64,000 bases of DNA from Roseateles subflavus (GTDB lineage: Bacteria > Pseudomonadota > Gammaproteobacteria > Burkholderiales > Burkholderiaceae_C): positions 62,001 through 126,000 of the forward strand of contig NZ_JASVDS010000002.1 of assembly GCF_030285365.1 (NCBI RefSeq). Direction: 5' to 3'. A program made the position numbers and the translations under genes. The notes beneath the pieces are model-generated. The model did no database searches, was not told where the DNA came from, and saw only the letters and a list, made by a program, of their open reading frames with translations. Position 1 is the stretch's first letter; each line of letters begins with the position of its first letter. Of this stretch, positions 1-9,201 are shown piece after piece.

Positions 1-447
1 GAAGAAGGCCGCCGCCGCTTCGCCGCCCATGCCGACGGTCGAGCTGCTGGCGATGCGCCCGAGGTTGTAGTCCGCCGCGCTCATCCACAGCCGGCAGGGC
101 TGCTCGGGCGTGCTGAAGCGCTCGGTGAGCCAGGCGGCCAGGCCCAGGTGGTCCGGATGGAAGTGCGTGACCAGCACGCGCAGCAGCGGCTCGCCCTGGA
201 GGCCCTCCGTCAGCACCTGCTCCCACAGCGTGCGGGTGGCGTCGTTGGCGACGCCGCAGTCGACGAGCGTCCAGCCGGCACGGCCGTCGATCTCGTCCCG
301 CAGCAGCCACAGGTTGATGTGGTCCAGCGCAAAAGGCAGGCCCATGCGCACCCAGGCCAGGCCAGGCTCCAGGGCCAACAGGCCGCCGGGCGAGGGGAGG
401 GTGTCGCCCCAGGGATAGCTCAGTTCGGATTCGCGCGGATTGGCCAT
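1..447 (-). CDS. MBL-fold metallo-hydrolase, C-terminus outside window
   Basis: Only the first 149 codons are present; the gene runs off the left edge. The N-terminus begins MANPRESELSYPWGD. The metallo-beta-lactamase signature THFHPDHLG (HxHxDH) lies about 95 residues in, so the family assignment rests on the di-metal ligand motif. Members hydrolyse thioesters, lactones or similar ester bonds, and the substrate cannot be read here. The ATG at 447 faces the MerR gene at 504 across a 56-bp gap that holds an ACGT-repeat operator. Shared control by that regulator is likely. If the regulator is LiuR-like, a role linked to acyl-CoA or branched-chain catabolism is possible but unproven. Confidence 0.85.
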   Translation of the reverse strand, partial: MANPRESELSYPWGDTLPSPGGLLALEPGLAWVRMGLPFALDHINLWLLRDEIDGRAGWTLVDCGVANDATRTLWEQVLTEGLQGEPLLRVLVTHFHPDHLGLAAWLTERFSTPEQPCRLWMSAADYNLGRIASSSTVGMGGEAAAAFF

Positions 448-465
448 GGGCTGCAAGGGCTTAGA

Positions 466-486
466 CTAACGTTAACGTAAACGTCA
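466..486. promoter_or_regulatory. ACGT-repeat operator between MBL hydrolase and MerR genes
   Basis: Three ACGT cores at 469, 475 and 481 repeat exactly every six bases (ACGTTA, ACGTAA, ACGTCA). Paired ACGT half-sites of this spacing are what I recall for LiuR-type MerR operators. The site sits in the only gap between two divergent genes, one of which encodes such a regulator. Direct evidence is the repeat and its position; binding is inferred. Confidence 0.55.
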
Positions 487-503
487 TTCAGCGCAGTGTA
501 GCC

Positions 504-968
504 ATGAGCATCGAGTCCGACCTGAGCGCCCCCGCAAAAGCCCTGGCGGTGCCCGATGACGCGGCCGCCGCCGAGGCTGCGGCGGAGGGCAGCACCCGCC
601 TTTTCACCATCACGGAGCTGGCGGCGGAGTTCGACATCACGCCGCGCGCCATCCGCTTCTACGAGGACATGGGCCTGCTGAGCCCTGCCCGCGAGGGGCG
701 CAACCGCGTCTACACCCATCGCGACCGCACCCGGCTGAAGCTGACGCTGCGCGGCAAGCGCCTGGGGCTGTCGCTCCAGGAGATCAAGCAGCTGGTGGAC
801 ATGTACGACGCGGCGGGCGCCGATACCGCCCCGCAGCTCAAGGCCTTCCTCGAGGTGCTCGCCCAGCACCGCCGGCAGCTCGAGCAGCAGCTGGAGGACA
901 TCGAGGTGACGCTCGAGGAAATCGCCCAGCACGAGGAGCGCTGCCGCGCGCTGCTGGCGCTGCGCTGA
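504..968 (+). CDS. MerR-family regulator, LiuR-like
   Basis: A 154-aa MerR-type DNA-binding protein. After a 30-residue Ala-rich extension the winged helix begins (TITELAAEFDITPRAIRFYE), followed by the second wing and a long C-terminal coiled coil. The stretch LGLSLQEIKQLVDMYD is typical of the subgroup that controls acyl-CoA and branched-chain catabolism (LiuR and relatives) rather than metal-sensing MerR proteins. There is no cysteine-rich metal loop near the end; the only C-terminal cysteine is in EERCRALLALR. It is divergent from an MBL-fold hydrolase over an ACGT-repeat site, so it probably controls that gene and itself. The leucine-degradation operon of this window, 41 kb away, faces a TetR regulator and shows no such site. 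Confidence 0.8.
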   Translation: MSIESDLSAPAKALAVPDDAAAAEAAAEGSTRLFTITELAAEFDITPRAIRFYEDMGLLSPAREGRNRVYTHRDRTRLKLTLRGKRLGLSLQEIKQLVDMYDAAGADTAPQLKAFLEVLAQHRRQLEQQLEDIEVTLEEIAQHEERCRALLALR

Positions 969-978
969 GCGCGCCGCT

Positions 979-3399
979 TCAGTCCTGCAGCACCGCGATG
1001 GGGCGCAGGGCGACGGCCTTGAGCCCGTGGCGCAGGCTGGCCAGCAGGGCCACCGCCAGCAGCCCGCCCAGGGCGATCCCCTGCGGCCAGACGCCCAGCG
1101 CCGCCTGATCGGCGAAGCCCCCCAGATAGATGCGACCGAGCAGCCACGACAGCGGCAGCCCGATCAGCGCTCCGGCGAGCAGCAGCAGGGCGAGCTCCCG
1201 GCCGAGGCGCCGCAGCGACTGCCAGGTGCTTGCGCCATGCAGCTTGCGCAGCACGATCTCCCGCGCATGCCGCTGCACCAGATGCGCCGCCAGCGCGTAC
1301 ATGCCGAAGCCCGCGATGGCCAGCGCCAGGCCCGCACACAGGGCCACCAGATGGCCCAGGCGCAGGTCCTGGGTGTAGGGCTCCAGGAGTGCCTCCTCCA
1401 GCCGTTCCAGCCGCAGGGGGGCCGAGGGAAACTGCCGCCGCCACAGGGCGTGCACCTGCGCCGCGTCGAAGGCCGGCGAGCTGCGCAGGAGCAGCACGCC
1501 GGGACCGTCCGCCGGGGTGCCCGACTCCGGCGGGTCCTGCAGCAGGAAGCCCTGTGGCAGGCGCGGCTCGCGGGTCGATTCCAGCGCCAGGTGCTCGACC
1601 ACCGCCACGATGCGGCTGTGCTTCCGGGCCTGGTCCAGGCCGCGCAGCTGGTCCTGCACGGTCTGGCCGACGGCCTCCTCGGGGCGCGTCCAGCCCAGCG
1701 CCCGGGCGGCGTCGGCATCGATCACGAGCCGGGGCTCGGCGGTCGAGGGGCGCCCGACCTGCCCGGCCAGCAGCCGAACGCGGTAGAGGTCGAGGAAGTC
1801 GCCGTCGACGATCTGCCGGCGCAGGGTGACCTGGCGCTCCAGGCGCTCGATGAGGGCCTCCTGCTCCATCCGCCCCGAGCCAGGGATCCACTGCGCCCAG
1901 CTGCTGCCTCGCACACCCGGCAAAGCGCGCAGGGCCTGCTGGAAGGCCTCCAGCTTCGTCCGGGTCGTCCCCGCGGGCAGCGTCAGCGCGTGCAGGCCGG
2001 GCAGCTCGTAGCCCAGATCGCGCGCCAGCACGTGCCGGTTCTGCGCCCACACCAGCAGGGCCATGGCCACGACGAGCAGCGCGCAGCCGAACTGCAGGGC
2101 GCCGAACAGGCGTCGCAGCCAGCGCCCGGAGCGGCCTTCGCCACCCAGCCGCCCCTGCAGCGCCTCGGCGCAGCGCAGGCGCCGGCAGAGCCAGGCCGGG
2201 TAGGCCGCCACGACCAGCGTGATGAGGACGAACAGCCCGGCGCACAGCAGCAAGCCCGGCCCGGAGAGGACGTCCGGCTGCGGCAGCTCCAGCTGACCGG
2301 CCATCCACGGCGCCAGCAGCCAGGCCATCAGCCACCCGAGGCCGACGGCAATCAGCGCCTGCAGGCCGGCCTCCGCGAGGGCCAGGCCCAGCAGCCCGCC
2401 GGGTCCGGCGCCAAGGCTCTGGCGGATGGCGATCTCGCGCTGGCGCTGCAGCATGCGCACGCCGCCCAGGTTCACGGCATTGACGAGCGCCAGCAGCCCC
2501 AGCAGCAGCCCGGCGCCGAGCAGGGCGGCCAGGACCTGCCGCTGCTGCTGGCCCAGCCGCCCCTCGAAGCCGCGCTCGCTCAGCGGCAGGGCGCGCATGA
2601 AGCCGGCCTTGCGCCCACCCGCGACCCAGTCCGGCGGCAGTTCCTTGATGACGGGGCTGTGGTCCAGCAGGCCCTGGGCCACGGCGCCGGCCTGCGCCGC
2701 CGAGACCCCGGGGGCCAGTCGCCCCCACACCTGGCCGCTGACCCAGAACCACGCCGTCTTGAGGTCCTCGCTCAGTCCGGCCGCCGGGCTGTCGAAGTTC
2801 AGCAGCACCTCCGCCTGAACCGGGTGACGGGCGGTGGGCGTGCGGATCACCGCGCCGACGTGCAGCGTGTGCGTGCCGAGCGTCAGGGCCTCGCCCAGCA
2901 CATCGACCCGACCGAAGAGGCGCCGTGCGACGTCCGCCGTGACCACCAGCTGGTCCGGCCGGGCGAGGGCCTGGCGGGCATCGCCGCGCAGCGACTGCAG
3001 GGCGAACAGCGACGCGAGTTCGGCATCCAGGGCGGCGGTGCGCACGGGCCGGCCCTCGTCCTCGACCGATGGGCCGGCGCGGCGAAGTGTCCGCTCAGCC
3101 TCGAGGTAGCGGCCGACGTCCGTCAGCGGCGCTCCGGCCCGCTTGAGCTCGCCGTGGAAGGCGAAGGGCGTGCGCAGGAACCAGTCCTCCTGGCGGCCCG
3201 GCATGTTGCCCTTGAAGTCGATCAGCACGATGCGCTCGGGGTCCTGGAGCGTCGCGTCGGGCAGCAAGCGCTCGAGGATGAGCGTCGCGAGCAGCAGGCA
3301 GGCGGCCACGGCCAGCGCGAGGCCGCCCAGGCTGGCGAGCGTGTGCAGGGGCGCTGCGGCCATCTGCCGCCGCGCGACGCGGAGATCGGGAAAACGCAT
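979..3399 (-). CDS. ABC exporter permease, FtsX/MacB type, duplicated
   Basis: An 806-aa inner-membrane permease. One transmembrane helix near the N-terminus (about 18-42) is followed by a large periplasmic domain. A first FtsX-like three-helix block spans about 285-400, and a second TM plus extracytoplasmic domain begins near 430. A C-terminal FtsX block spans about 680-800 and contains the charged coupling loop EIVLRKLHGAS. The matching loop of the first block is EIAIRQSLGAG, so the protein carries two fused half-permeases. It ends an operon of adaptor, ATPase and permease, 11 bp after the ATPase gene. Such MacB-like transporters export peptides, antibiotics or lipids; the substrate is unknown. 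Expression probably depends on the sigma-54 promoter at 5515-5529. Confidence 0.88.
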   Translation of the reverse strand: MRFPDLRVARRQMAAAPLHTLASLGGLALAVAACLLLATLILERLLPDATLQDPERIVLIDFKGNMPGRQEDWFLRTPFAFHGELKRAGAPLTDVGRYLEAERTLRRAGPSVEDEGRPVRTAALDAELASLFALQSLRGDARQALARPDQLVVTADVARRLFGRVDVLGEALTLGTHTLHVGAVIRTPTARHPVQAEVLLNFDSPAAGLSEDLKTAWFWVSGQVWGRLAPGVSAAQAGAVAQGLLDHSPVIKELPPDWVAGGRKAGFMRALPLSERGFEGRLGQQQRQVLAALLGAGLLLGLLALVNAVNLGGVRMLQRQREIAIRQSLGAGPGGLLGLALAEAGLQALIAVGLGWLMAWLLAPWMAGQLELPQPDVLSGPGLLLCAGLFVLITLVVAAYPAWLCRRLRCAEALQGRLGGEGRSGRWLRRLFGALQFGCALLVVAMALLVWAQNRHVLARDLGYELPGLHALTLPAGTTRTKLEAFQQALRALPGVRGSSWAQWIPGSGRMEQEALIERLERQVTLRRQIVDGDFLDLYRVRLLAGQVGRPSTAEPRLVIDADAARALGWTRPEEAVGQTVQDQLRGLDQARKHSRIVAVVEHLALESTREPRLPQGFLLQDPPESGTPADGPGVLLLRSSPAFDAAQVHALWRRQFPSAPLRLERLEEALLEPYTQDLRLGHLVALCAGLALAIAGFGMYALAAHLVQRHAREIVLRKLHGASTWQSLRRLGRELALLLLAGALIGLPLSWLLGRIYLGGFADQAALGVWPQGIALGGLLAVALLASLRHGLKAVALRPIAVLQD

Positions 3400-3410
3400 G
3401 GCGGTCTCCC

Positions 3411-4088
<678 letters not shown>

Positions 4089-4148
4089 CGGGATCTCCGG
4101 GGGCAATGGTAGGGCGCCGGGGGCGCTTCGTGCGAATGGGGGGCGGGT

Positions 4149-5426
4149 CTATCGGGGGGAGGCAGGCGGGCGTTCGGCCTCGTCCGCGCCCTCGCCGACG
4201 AGGCGCAGCACGGGCTGTCCGGCATGGCGGGCGCTGGCGCTCACCAGCACACGCTCGCCCGCGCGCAGCCCGGCCAGCAGCTCCACCTGCGTGCCCGTGC
4301 GCCGACCCAGCTGCACGGCACGCCGGTGGGCCAGCGGCCCGCCGTTCTCCCGCACGTAGACGCTGCCGCCCCCCTCGTCGAGGTAGGCGCCGGTGGGCAG
4401 CCACAGCGCCTGCGCGGGGGCGCCCAGCTGCACGCTGAGCTCGAAGGACTGGCCGGCGCGCAGGCCCTCGGGCGGCGGGTCGGCAAACGCGAACGACACC
4501 CGGAAGCGCCCCTGCTGCACCGTCTCCTGCCGATCTCGCAGCACGAGGGGCCAGGTCTTGCCGCCCAGGGTGAGCCGCGCCTCAAGGCCGGGGCGGACGC
4601 GCGCGTCGTAGAACTCGTCGACCTCGGCCTGCAGCCGCCAGTGCCGGCGGTCGTCGATGCGGCCGAGCCGCTCGCCCGCGCGGACCACGCTGCCCACCTG
4701 CAGATCGAAGCCGCTGAGCTGGCCGGCGCCCGGTGAGCGCACGGTCAGGCGGCCGGCGGCCTGGCGCACCAGCGTCAGGCCGGACGAGAGACCCTGCACC
4801 GCCCGCTCCATCTCGGTGACGGTGCGGGCCCGCACCCGCAGCTCGGCCTGGCTGTCCTCCTCGCACTGCCGCAGCAGCTCGGCCTGCAGCTCGGCCTGGC
4901 GACGGGCGTTGCGCGCGGCCAGCGGCGAGACAAAGCCTTGCGCGGCCAAGGCCTGCTGGCGCTCGGACTCGTCGCTGGCCAGGGCGAGCTCATGCCGGCG
5001 CTGGGCCAGCTCACGCCGCCACTGGGCCTGTGCGCCCGCCTGGGCCGCGCGCAGCGTGGAGAGGTTGGCGAGCTGCTGCGCCACCTCGGCCGTGCGGGCC
5101 AGCACCTCCTGCTCGCGCTGCGGATTGGAGAGCAGCACGAGCGTCTGGCCCGCCGTGATCGCCTGCCCGTCCCGGACCTGCACGGCCTCGACACGCCCAC
5201 CCTCGGTCGCATCGATCATCAGCTGCTCCTGCGGCTGGGCCTGCGCCCGCAGCGTGAGCTCGTCCAGAAAGGGCCCCTGCTCGACGGTCGCCCACTGCAG
5301 GTCCCGGGCCTGGACCCGCACGCCCTGCGGCGCGAGCGCCCAAGCGAGCAGGGCCAGGGCCGGCAGCAGAGCCCAGGCGGCCCGACGTGCATGCCGCCAG
5401 CGGCTGGGCGGCAGCAGGCGGTCCAT
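4149..5426 (-). CDS. HlyD-family periplasmic adaptor of the ABC exporter
   Basis: A 425-aa membrane-fusion protein. It has a cytoplasmic N-terminus, one membrane anchor (about 15-35, rich in Ala and Leu), a lipoyl-like half, a long coiled-coil hairpin (about 90-210, QEQEVLARTAEVAQQLANLS onward) and beta-barrel plus membrane-proximal domains at the C-terminus. The frame is open further upstream (ATG at 5501 and 5513). The sigma-54 promoter predicts a transcript start near 5503, which leaves the ATG at 5426 as the best start, though its ribosome-binding site is weak. It is first in the operon with the ATPase and duplicated permease, and would link them to an outer-membrane channel that is not in this window. 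Confidence 0.85.
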   Translation of the reverse strand: MDRLLPPSRWRHARRAAWALLPALALLAWALAPQGVRVQARDLQWATVEQGPFLDELTLRAQAQPQEQLMIDATEGGRVEAVQVRDGQAITAGQTLVLLSNPQREQEVLARTAEVAQQLANLSTLRAAQAGAQAQWRRELAQRRHELALASDESERQQALAAQGFVSPLAARNARRQAELQAELLRQCEEDSQAELRVRARTVTEMERAVQGLSSGLTLVRQAAGRLTVRSPGAGQLSGFDLQVGSVVRAGERLGRIDDRRHWRLQAEVDEFYDARVRPGLEARLTLGGKTWPLVLRDRQETVQQGRFRVSFAFADPPPEGLRAGQSFELSVQLGAPAQALWLPTGAYLDEGGGSVYVRENGGPLAHRRAVQLGRRTGTQVELLAGLRAGERVLVSASARHAGQPVLRLVGEGADEAERPPASPR

Positions 5427-5514
5427 GGCGGCGCCGGACAGGGCTCGCAAGTGAGCGGGGGGCGCGGGCGGTGCGGTGGGAGTCTCGGGCGAGCGTTGCA
5501 TGCCTGGCCTCATC

Positions 5515-5529
5515 GCAAGGCGCATGCCA
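5515..5529 (-). promoter_or_regulatory. Sigma-54 (RpoN) promoter of the exporter operon
   Basis: The minus strand reads TGGCATGCGCCTTGC. GG and GC sit at the -24 and -12 positions with the invariant 10-base spacing, against the consensus TGGCACG-N4-TTGC. Position +1 would fall near 5503, 77 bp before the adaptor ATG. The divergent neighbour is an NtrC-type activator, which is what such a promoter requires. Confidence 0.75.
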
Positions 5530-5571
5530 GCGCCCGGCAGCGCCTGCCGACGGGGTCGCCGCGGGCGGCAC

Positions 5572-5619
5572 TGTCCGGGGGCGGTACAGCAGGGGCGTGG
5601 AGGTGTCCGGATCCGGACA
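5572..5619. promoter_or_regulatory. Upstream activating sites for the NtrC-type regulator
   Basis: 5604-5619 is a perfect 16-base palindrome, TGTCCGGATCCGGACA. 5572-5588 is a degenerate copy (TGTCCG-N5-GGTACA), and another half-site (GCGGACA) follows the palindrome. The perfect copy is centred about 85 bp upstream of the sigma-54 -24 element, a usual enhancer distance. It also lies about 30 bp before the regulator's own start, so autoregulation is possible. Confidence 0.65.
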
Positions 5620-5649
5620 GTCGCTGGCGGACACCGGGGCGGGGCTGGT

Positions 5650-7026
5650 ATGGTCGCGCCCATGCTGACCAGCCCGGCCCGCCTCCTTGTGCTCGACGAC
5701 GACCCGGACGTCGGCATCGCCGCCCGCCTGCTGCTGCAGCGACGCTTCGGCGAGGTCCGCTGTCTGGAGCGTCCGACCGAGCTGGCCGCGACGATAGCGC
5801 AATGGCGGCCCGACCTGCTGCTGCTGGACATGAACTTCCTGCCGGGCCACAGTGACGGCGCGCAGGGGCTGTCGCTGCTGCGGCAGCTGAGGCAGCAGCC
5901 CGGCGCGCCTCAGGTGATCGTGATGACGGCCTACGCGGGCGTGGAGCTGGCCGTCCAGGCGCTCAAGGCAGGCGCGCTGGACTTCGTCACCAAGCCCTGG
6001 GACCACCCCCGCCTGCTGGCTGCAGTGGCCGCGGCCCTTGCGCTGCGCGATCCGTCACGGCTGGCCGGCGCAGCGCCGGAGGCAGGGCCGCCGAGCGCGC
6101 TGCTCGGGCAGTCCCCGCCCATGCAGGAGCTGCGTCGCCTGATTGCCGCCGTGGCGGCGACGGATGCGCATGTGCTGGTGCTGGGTGAGATGGGCGCGGG
6201 CAAGGAACTGGTCGCGCGCGAGCTGCACGAGCGCTCGCCGCGTCGCCTGCGACCGCTGCTGGCCGTGGACCTGGGTTCGCTGCCGGACACCTTGCTGGAA
6301 AGCGAGCTCTTCGGCCATCGCCGCGGCAGCTACACCGACGCACGCCAGGACCGTCCCGGCCGCTTCCTGGCGGCGGCCGGCGGCACGCTGCTGCTGGACG
6401 AGATCGGCAACCTGTCGATGTCAGGGCAGGCGCGCCTGCTGGCCGTGCTCGAGCGGCGCGAGTTCACGCCGCTGGGCGCGGACACGCCGCTGCCGCTGCA
6501 GGCCCGCATCGTCAGTGCCACGAACCTCGACGAGACGGCCCTCTTCGACCCGCAGCGCTTCCGCCCCGATCTGCTGTACCGCCTCAACACCATCGTGCTG
6601 CGCGTGCCGCCGCTGCGGGCGCGGCGTGAAGACATCCCGCAGCTGGCCACCCACTTCCTGGCGCGCTTCGCGGCCGAGCACGGTCGCCCGCCCCGCCCGC
6701 TGAGCGCTGCCGCGATGCAGCGGCTGCAGGCACACGACTGGCCGGGCAATGTGCGGGACCTGCGCCAGGCCTGCGAACGGGCCGTGATCCTGGCGCCGGG
6801 CGCGCAGTTCGAGCCGGCGGACTTCCAGCTGGAGGGGCTCGTCGCGCCCGGCGCGGCCCCTGCCGAGGCGGATCGTCCGTCAACAGGCCAGACCCTGGCG
6901 GAGCGCGAACGCGCCGCGCTGGACGAGGCCATGCGCCTGGCCCAGGGCAATGTCAGCGAGGCCGCGCGGCGCCTGGGGGTGTCCCGCGCCGCGCTCTACC
7001 GCCGTCTGGACAAGCATGGACTCTGA
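5650..7026 (+). CDS. NtrC-family sigma-54-dependent response regulator
   Basis: 458 aa with three domains: a receiver (about 8-125, LVLDDDPDV with the phosphoacceptor in LLLLDMNF, conserved Lys in VTKPWDHP), a AAA+ domain (about 145-370, Walker A GEMGAGKE, Walker B GGTLLLDEIGN) and a C-terminal Fis-type helix-turn-helix (NVSEAARRLGVSRAALYRRL). The sigma-54 contact loop, usually GAFTGA, reads GSYTDA here. The frame is open upstream to 5476; the ATG at 5650 or the one at 5662 are the sensible starts and neither has a strong ribosome-binding site. It overlaps the kinase gene by 11 bp and is divergent from the exporter operon that it very probably activates. Confidence 0.9.
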   Translation: MVAPMLTSPARLLVLDDDPDVGIAARLLLQRRFGEVRCLERPTELAATIAQWRPDLLLLDMNFLPGHSDGAQGLSLLRQLRQQPGAPQVIVMTAYAGVELAVQALKAGALDFVTKPWDHPRLLAAVAAALALRDPSRLAGAAPEAGPPSALLGQSPPMQELRRLIAAVAATDAHVLVLGEMGAGKELVARELHERSPRRLRPLLAVDLGSLPDTLLESELFGHRRGSYTDARQDRPGRFLAAAGGTLLLDEIGNLSMSGQARLLAVLERREFTPLGADTPLPLQARIVSATNLDETALFDPQRFRPDLLYRLNTIVLRVPPLRARREDIPQLATHFLARFAAEHGRPPRPLSAAAMQRLQAHDWPGNVRDLRQACERAVILAPGAQFEPADFQLEGLVAPGAAPAEADRPSTGQTLAERERAALDEAMRLAQGNVSEAARRLGVSRAALYRRLDKHGL

Positions 7027-8299
7027 GCCCCTCCTTCGCCGCGCCGCCTGGCGTCTGCTGCCGCTGCTCGGCCTGGCGCTGCTGGCGGCGTCGGCCATCG
7101 GGGCGCTGGACGATGCGCGTGCACGGGTCCTCGCCGGGCTGGTCCTGCTGGTGATCCTTGCGCTGATGTGGGGTCAGGTCTTGCCTCTCTTGCGGGCGAT
7201 GCACGAGCTGGGCGCACGGGCGCGCGCCGGCGAAGGGCAGGAGGCGCTGCTGCGGCAGCGGGAGCACGCCGCGACGCTGAGCGAGGCGCTGCTGGACGAG
7301 GCGCCCGTCGCCCTGTGGCGCTGCCCGTCAGGCGGCGCCCCCGAGGCCCTGAACGGGGCGGCCCGGCGCTGGCTGGCGCCCGGCGGGGCACGTGACGCGG
7401 CCACCTTGCTGGCGCAGCTGCACGAGCACGCCGAGGCGGCGAGCCGGCAGCGCAGCTGGCTGCGCGTCGACACGGAGCGGGGCGAGGAGCGCTGTCTGCT
7501 GGCGTCGCGGGCCTGGATCCAGGACGGCCAGCTGGGCTGGCTGCTGGCGCTGCAGCCGCTGGAGTCGGCGCTGGAGGCCGAGACGCTGCGCGCCTGGCGC
7601 CAGCTGGTGCATGTGCTGACCCACGAGATCATGAACTCGCTGACGCCCATCGCCTCGCTGGCGCGCAGCGCGCAGGAGCTGCAGGCGGAGGCGCTGCCGC
7701 CCGCCGCCGCCTGCGGCCCTGGGGCCGACGAGGCCAGTCGGGCGGACCTGCAGCTGGCGCTGGAGGCGATCGCCCGGCGGGCGGAGGCGTTGTCGCGCTT
7801 CGTGGGCGACTACCGCCGCATCAGCGACTGGCCGGATCCCATGCTGGAGCCGGTGCCGCTGCAGGCCCTGTTCGACCGCCTGGCGCAGCTGCTGTCAGCG
7901 CGATGGCAGGCACGCGGCGGCGCGCTGCATTTCGAGCTGCCGGCGTCCGGCCTGCTGCTGACGGCCGATGCCGGGCAGCTGGAGCAGGTGCTGCTGAACC
8001 TGCTGGGCAATGCCGAGCAGGCCACGCAGGACGAGTGCCGACCCGAGGCCTGGGTGCAGGCCCGGCTCGGCCGCGGCGGGCGCCTGCGCATCGAGGTGCG
8101 CGACAACGGCCCGGGCGTGCCGCCGGGGTTGGAGCGGGACATCTTCCTGCCCTTCTTCAGCACCCGGCCCCGCGACGCCACCCAGGGCGCGCGCGGCATC
8201 GGGCTTGCGGTGGTGCGGCAGCTGGTGCACGGCATGGGCGGGACGGTGCGCCTGCACCGGCCGGCACAGGGCGGGGCCTGCTTCGTGCTGAGCTTCTGA
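7016..8299 (+). CDS. Sensor histidine kinase partner of the NtrC-type regulator
   Basis: A 427-aa membrane kinase. Two N-terminal transmembrane helices (about 8-30 and 36-58) have almost no periplasmic loop between them, so the signal is probably sensed in or at the membrane. A PAS-like stretch follows (about 85-180), then the H-box HVLTHEIMNSLTPI and a HATPase domain with N-box NLLGNAEQA, G1 DNGPGVP and G2 RGIGLAVVRQLVHGMGG. It starts inside the end of the regulator gene, implying coupled translation. With the adjacent exporter it looks like an envelope- or antibiotic-stress circuit; that role is inferred from context. Confidence 0.88.
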   Translation: MDSEPLLRRAAWRLLPLLGLALLAASAIGALDDARARVLAGLVLLVILALMWGQVLPLLRAMHELGARARAGEGQEALLRQREHAATLSEALLDEAPVALWRCPSGGAPEALNGAARRWLAPGGARDAATLLAQLHEHAEAASRQRSWLRVDTERGEERCLLASRAWIQDGQLGWLLALQPLESALEAETLRAWRQLVHVLTHEIMNSLTPIASLARSAQELQAEALPPAAACGPGADEASRADLQLALEAIARRAEALSRFVGDYRRISDWPDPMLEPVPLQALFDRLAQLLSARWQARGGALHFELPASGLLLTADAGQLEQVLLNLLGNAEQATQDECRPEAWVQARLGRGGRLRIEVRDNGPGVPPGLERDIFLPFFSTRPRDATQGARGIGLAVVRQLVHGMGGTVRLHRPAQGGACFVLSF

Positions 8300-8326
8300 A
8301 CGGGGGGCGACGGGCGAGGCGGCCCG

Positions 8327-9019
8327 TCAGCGCTCACCCGCGCTGGCGGCGGCGTCCGGCGCCAGGCAGCGGCTGATGAAGCCGGCGATGTCGTGGATCT
8401 CGTCCATGCAGACCTCGTGGCCCATGGCATAGCCGTGCCACTGCGGCCGGTAGCCCAGGCGCTCGAGCGCCACCTTGGCGGCCATCCCGCGGGCGGGCAG
8501 CACGACCTCGTCGGCATCGCCATGGGCCAGGAAGAGTGGCACGTCGACGTTGGCGGCCTGCCGCTCGGCCTCGGTGGTCGAGGCCAGCGGCAGATAACCT
8601 GACAGCGCCACCAGGCCCGCCAGCCGCTGCGGATGGCGCAGGCCCGTCATCAGCGTCATGGCGGCGCCCTGCGAAAAGCCCATCAGCACGATGCGCGAGG
8701 CGGGGATGCCGCGCTCGATCTCCCTGGCGATCAGGGCCTCGATGCTGCGCTGGGACTCCCGCAGCCCGCGCTCGTCCTCGACCCGCTGCCCCGTGGCGTC
8801 GAGGCCGATGTCATACCAGGCGGGCATGCGGTAGCCGCCGTTGATGGACACGGGCCGATCCGGGGCCTGCGGCAGGATCACGCGCAGGCCGCCGACGCCG
8901 CGCAGGTCCATGGCCTGGCAGACGGGCACGAAGTCGTCCCCGCTGGCGCCGAGGCCGTGCAGGACGATGAGGCTGGCGGCCGGCGCGGCCGGGGTCTGGA
9001 GTTCGATGGCGTCGAGCAT
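8327..9019 (-). CDS. Carboxylesterase/phospholipase, alpha/beta hydrolase
   Basis: 230 aa, the usual length for the cytosolic carboxylesterase family (acyl-protein-thioesterase-like, Pfam Abhydrolase_2). It has the oxyanion stretch LHGLGASGDDFVP, nucleophile elbow GFSQGAAMTL, catalytic Asp in HGDADEVV and catalytic His in MGHEVCMDE. No signal peptide is seen. It stands alone, convergent with the kinase gene and divergent from the lipoprotein gene at 9202. Natural substrates of these enzymes are usually short- to medium-chain esters. Confidence 0.9.
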   Translation of the reverse strand: MLDAIELQTPAAPAASLIVLHGLGASGDDFVPVCQAMDLRGVGGLRVILPQAPDRPVSINGGYRMPAWYDIGLDATGQRVEDERGLRESQRSIEALIAREIERGIPASRIVLMGFSQGAAMTLMTGLRHPQRLAGLVALSGYLPLASTTEAERQAANVDVPLFLAHGDADEVVLPARGMAAKVALERLGYRPQWHGYAMGHEVCMDEIHDIAGFISRCLAPDAAASAGER

Positions 9020-9201
9020 GGCGCGGGTCCGTGGGAGACAGAGGGCGTGCGGCAGGCGCGCCGCGCCGCCATCATCCCATGCGCGAGGCCGCTACCATCC
9101 GCCACGGGCCGGGTCGTGCAGACCATCCGGATCAGCGGATGGCGCCGCCGGGCGGAGCCGCGGCCGCGACGACCGGCCCGTCAACAGGGAGGACAGCGGG
9201 C

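Noticed and set aside
5427-5513. Upstream ATGs (5501, 5513) for the HlyD-like gene
   Set aside because: They lie at or before the predicted sigma-54 transcript start near 5503, so they would hardly be translated from that promoter.
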